In this document: positions 15,083-17,528 of the stretch, piece after piece
Position numbering within the stretch: position 1 is the stretch's first letter
How the letters are laid out: the number at the start of each line of letters is the position of its first letter
Source of the DNA: a bacterium
Lineage (GTDB): Bacteria; UBP14; UBA6098; JAFGQG01
Assembly (NCBI GenBank): GCA_016930435.1
Contig: JAFGGQ010000004.1
Span: 1 to 17,528 of the forward strand
Direction of reading: 5' to 3'
Length of the DNA: 17,528 nucleotides
Position numbers and translations under genes: made by a program
The notes under the pieces: generated by a model
Databases searched by the model: none
What the model was told of the DNA's origin: nothing
What the model saw: only the letters and a program-made list of their open reading frames with translations

Positions 15083-17528
15083 TCATCTTGACAAGATTAA
15101 AGTACCATTACAGACATTTTTATCAGCGATTTCGATGCTATATAAATAAAGGCCTTCAGGGAGACTAATGCCCTTAGTGTCCTTTCCGTTCCAGGATCGG
15201 CCAAGCACCTCGGTAAAATTGCTTACCGGATCAAAGTCGCTTTCCCAAACCTTTATTCCGCGAAGGTTGAAGATGCTGAGTCGTCCGGATTTAGTAAACA
15301 TTTCCGGATAATCGAAGATAATAATATCGTTGTAGTTATCATTATTGGGAGTAAAAGGATTGGGATGAATGCCACAACTGATCTGCGGCTGGGTGTAGAA
15401 GAACCAGCTCCGGGTTGTCAGATTTGAACCGCAATAATCGGGTTGATCACCCGCAGTCAGGGTTACGGTTATGGTATCACCCTGCACGAACCAATAACTT
15501 GCGGCAGTAGGGTCAAAGACCAGTGTGCCTCCCAGTCCATCCTGGCTCCAGGATAAACCGTTAGATGAAACGGTAAAGGTATCATTATACGTTATAAATA
15601 ATATAGTGGAAGTATCCACTCCGGCCAGATTGTCCAGAATGTCTATCCGTACTTCTGTCTGGAGATTGGTGACCATATCGCCTGGTATGGGGTAGAGCAT
15701 TGAACATGCCGGCGCTTCGAGGTCGATTTCAAAATTCCATGTGAGCGTATCCCACATTGGATTGCCCAGAACGTCTGAGACTTCCAGCAGGGCTACTTCA
15801 ACCAACTGCCCGTTCAGGAAAAATCCGGGAGCTGGTTCAAAGTGAATGATCCCTGTACTGGTTTCAAACCAAAGTTCATCGGAGTTAATATTGAAATCCT
15901 GACCATTAACGGAGAGCAGGATTGTATTGGTATCGATCCCATCGTCATCACTCAGGAGAATCTGGATTTCCTGATCATCACATGCGGAGATAGAGCCCTG
16001 TTGAGGGACGCCTGGAGCCGCACTGGGTCCGGATTGAATATAGACAACCCGATCAACAGAAACAGCGCTCCTGTCAGCCGGGTTCATGAAATCGTAGTCA
16101 TCATCGAAGCAATAGATAGTGTAATGTACCGTAGTTGTATCCGGGAAGCCGGGTATCATTAAATCGCTGCGGTAAGCGCTGGTTTGGAAGGATAGGTTTT
16201 CGTAACCGCTGGCGCTGGTTTCCCACCAGAACAGGTATAGGCTATCCAGCCATATCCCTGAAGGATCAGTGATATCACACCAGATATAGAATGGGGTCAG
16301 GGTAGGTTGGGCAGAGGGAGCAAAATTGGATAGAATGGGCGGCATGGTATCATCGTCAGGGATAGTAAAGCCCCAGGAATAAGGGCTTGCAAGGCTTTGC
16401 GGATCGCAGTAATCCGGGAGGTTTTCGGCGCAATTCAGGGTGATAACGATGGTGGCGAATTCAGGAAAATATATCCCGTTTCCGGACAGGGTATCCTCTT
16501 CAGGAAGATAGCTGATGCCTAAAGCCACATCATCGACCAGACTGGGATCCAGGCTCAGGTTCAGTCCGTCCCAGCTTAATGCCGGTGAAGCGAGATCGAA
16601 AATCAGGGAACCGGGAGCGCGGTAAACCCCATCTATGGTCATGGTGATAGATGTACTATCAATGCCCAATACTCTATCCTGCAATTGTACCTGTATGATT
16701 TCCTGCCAGTTAAATACCTCTGCTCCATCAGGCGGGGTGAAACCAAAAGCATAGGGCGGTGAAAAATCAGTGTAAAAAGTCCAGGCAACAGGTGCTCCCT
16801 CGAGTCCATTTCCCAGTGAATCTTCGGCATTGATTAGGATTACCAGAATTGTGTCATTATCCGGCCAGGAACCACCAATTGGAGCGAAGAACAGGCTATC
16901 ATTCCGGAAGGTCAGATTGGTGTCTGTTATATCGTATAAAACTCCCCCAACCGAGATCTGAATGGTACTCGCTGCAATACCATTGGGATCGCTTAGAGTA
17001 AGAAGGATAATATGATCCTGACAGGCGGTAGTGGTTCCATCAGTGGGTTCCAGAATCTCGGCTATGGGCCCTCCGCTTGCAATGGAAAATTCCCAGCAGA
17101 AAGTATCTACATTGGGCTCACAATAATCAGGAAGGTCGCTTGCTGAAATGCAAAGGGTAACGGTACTCCCTCCGAGCCAGGATAAACCGGTCTCACTGCA
17201 TTCCAGGGTCAGCAACTCCCCATCCCAATATACGCCTGGATCGGTTATTCGATAGGTTATTCCTTCAATAAGCAACCCGATAGAGCCCTCATTTAATCCG
17301 GAAAGTGAATCGGCGATATGCACCGATATAGTAGGTGAAGGTATGGTTATCACGCTGCCATCGGCGGGGAGTTCATCCCAGAAAACGGGTGGATCAATGT
17401 CTATGAAGAATATCCAATCCAGTGGTGTTTCCAGTTCGTTACCCAGCAGGTCTTCTGCAGCGAGCAGCCGGACATGTACCTCCCCGCTTGGAAATAGCGG
17501 TACAGGTGTAAATATCAGTGATGTTCCC
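15083..17528 (-). CDS. Large secreted Ig-repeat protein with T9SS type B-like C-terminal domain (N-terminus outside window)
   Basis: The frame is open to the window edge; the GTG at 17353 is internal and the gene continues beyond 17528. The visible 815 or so residues are about seven Ig-like domains of roughly 100 residues plus a C-terminal sorting domain. Two kinds of domain alternate. One has TACQDHI or SACDDQE at its start and LGN..-W.F near its end; the other has a GVDTSTI-type core and PDYC before the closing W.F (three copies of PDYC). The last 95 residues contain CGIHPNPFTPNNDNYNDIII, IFNLRGIKVWE and PEGLYLYSIEI, ending LILSR, as in gliding-motility-associated/T9SS type B domains. It is expected to be a cell-surface or extracellular fibre or adhesin; the ligand is unknown. 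The domains look like SbsA/Big_5-type Ig folds. The C-terminus is related to that of the 1214-residue protein. Confidence 0.88.
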   Translation of the reverse strand, partial: GTSLIFTPVPLFPSGEVHVRLLAAEDLLGNELETPLDWIFFIDIDPPVFWDELPADGSVITIPSPTISVHIADSLSGLNEGSIGLLIEGITYRITDPGVYWDGELLTLECSETGLSWLGGSTVTLCISASDLPDYCEPNVDTFCWEFSIASGGPIAEILEPTDGTTTACQDHIILLTLSDPNGIAASTIQISVGGVLYDITDTNLTFRNDSLFFAPIGGSWPDNDTILVILINAEDSLGNGLEGAPVAWTFYTDFSPPYAFGFTPPDGAEVFNWQEIIQVQLQDRVLGIDSTSITMTIDGVYRAPGSLIFDLASPALSWDGLNLSLDPSLVDDVALGISYLPEEDTLSGNGIYFPEFATIVITLNCAENLPDYCDPQSLASPYSWGFTIPDDDTMPPILSNFAPSAQPTLTPFYIWCDITDPSGIWLDSLYLFWWETSASGYENLSFQTSAYRSDLMIPGFPDTTTVHYTIYCFDDDYDFMNPADRSAVSVDRVVYIQSGPSAAPGVPQQGSISACDDQEIQILLSDDDGIDTNTILLSVNGQDFNINSDELWFETSTGIIHFEPAPGFFLNGQLVEVALLEVSDVLGNPMWDTLTWNFEIDLEAPACSMLYPIPGDMVTNLQTEVRIDILDNLAGVDTSTILFITYNDTFTVSSNGLSWSQDGLGGTLVFDPTAASYWFVQGDTITVTLTAGDQPDYCGSNLTTRSWFFYTQPQISCGIHPNPFTPNNDNYNDIIIFDYPEMFTKSGRLSIFNLRGIKVWESDFDPVSNFTEVLGRSWNGKDTKGISLPEGLYLYSIEIADKNVCNGTLILSR

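Noticed and set aside
15057-15086. Nine-codon frame MNIVVIFLP in the leuS leader, as a possible leader peptide
   Set aside because: It has a single leucine codon, no ribosome site and would begin before the predicted transcription start; no attenuator hairpins follow.
1-17528. CRISPR, tRNA, transposon or phage content
   Set aside because: No spaced direct repeats, tRNA-like folds, transposase, integrase or inverted terminal repeats were found by reading; the genes are ordinary chromosomal and envelope genes.

Overview
The window reads as chromosomal DNA of a Gram-negative (diderm) bacterium of the Fibrobacteres-Chlorobi-Bacteroidetes type, most likely an uncultured or candidate phylum such as Cloacimonadota, WOR-3 or Marinimicrobia. 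The phylum is an inference. It rests on two large secreted proteins whose C-termini look like type IX secretion (T9SS) sorting domains, a PorV/UPF0164-like outer-membrane protein, many signal-peptide and TPR proteins, and promoters that resemble the Bacteroidetes -33/-7 pattern as much as the sigma70 one. Base composition is moderate and even. I see no tRNA, rRNA, CRISPR, insertion sequence, phage gene or integrase.

Layout. Positions 2-3495 (+) hold the 3' end of a DUF374-type lipid acyltransferase gene, overlapping by one base (TAATG) a 1022-residue class III adenylate cyclase fused to a P-loop ATPase and TPR repeats. Positions 3539-7183 (-) encode a 1214-residue secreted multidomain protein (beta-propeller, carboxypeptidase-regulatory-like, FnIII, CBM9/DOMON-like, sorting domain). 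Position 7360-7563 (-) is a cold-shock protein gene with its own promoter. Positions 7645-11503 (-) form a tight five-gene operon, transcribed leftward: PorV-like barrel, TPR/PGSGQ protein A, YidD-like protein with a signal peptide, TPR/PGSGQ protein B, and a polyprenol/diacylglycerol kinase-like membrane protein. Divergently, 11666-12337 (+) encodes a small exported, probably outer-membrane protein. Positions 12413-14878 (-) encode leucyl-tRNA synthetase (leuS). Positions 15083 to the window end (-) hold the C-terminal part of a large Ig-repeat secreted protein with a type-B-like sorting domain.

The main theme is envelope biogenesis and secretion: a possible cargo-handling outer-membrane protein, two cargo proteins with related sorting domains, an exported YidD-like protein between two paralogous TPR membrane proteins, and two lipid-metabolism enzymes. 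The most unusual part is the TPR-YidD-TPR block. The two TPR proteins are nearly the same length and share a C-terminal membrane module starting with PGSGQ[IL]Y at almost the same residue, and the YidD homologue carries a signal sequence that classical YidD lacks. Housekeeping genes (leuS, csp) are interspersed, so this looks like core genome rather than an acquired island.

There is no gene-free stretch longer than 300 bases. The largest gaps are 14879-15082, 7184-7359 and 11504-11665, and they hold promoters and leaders.
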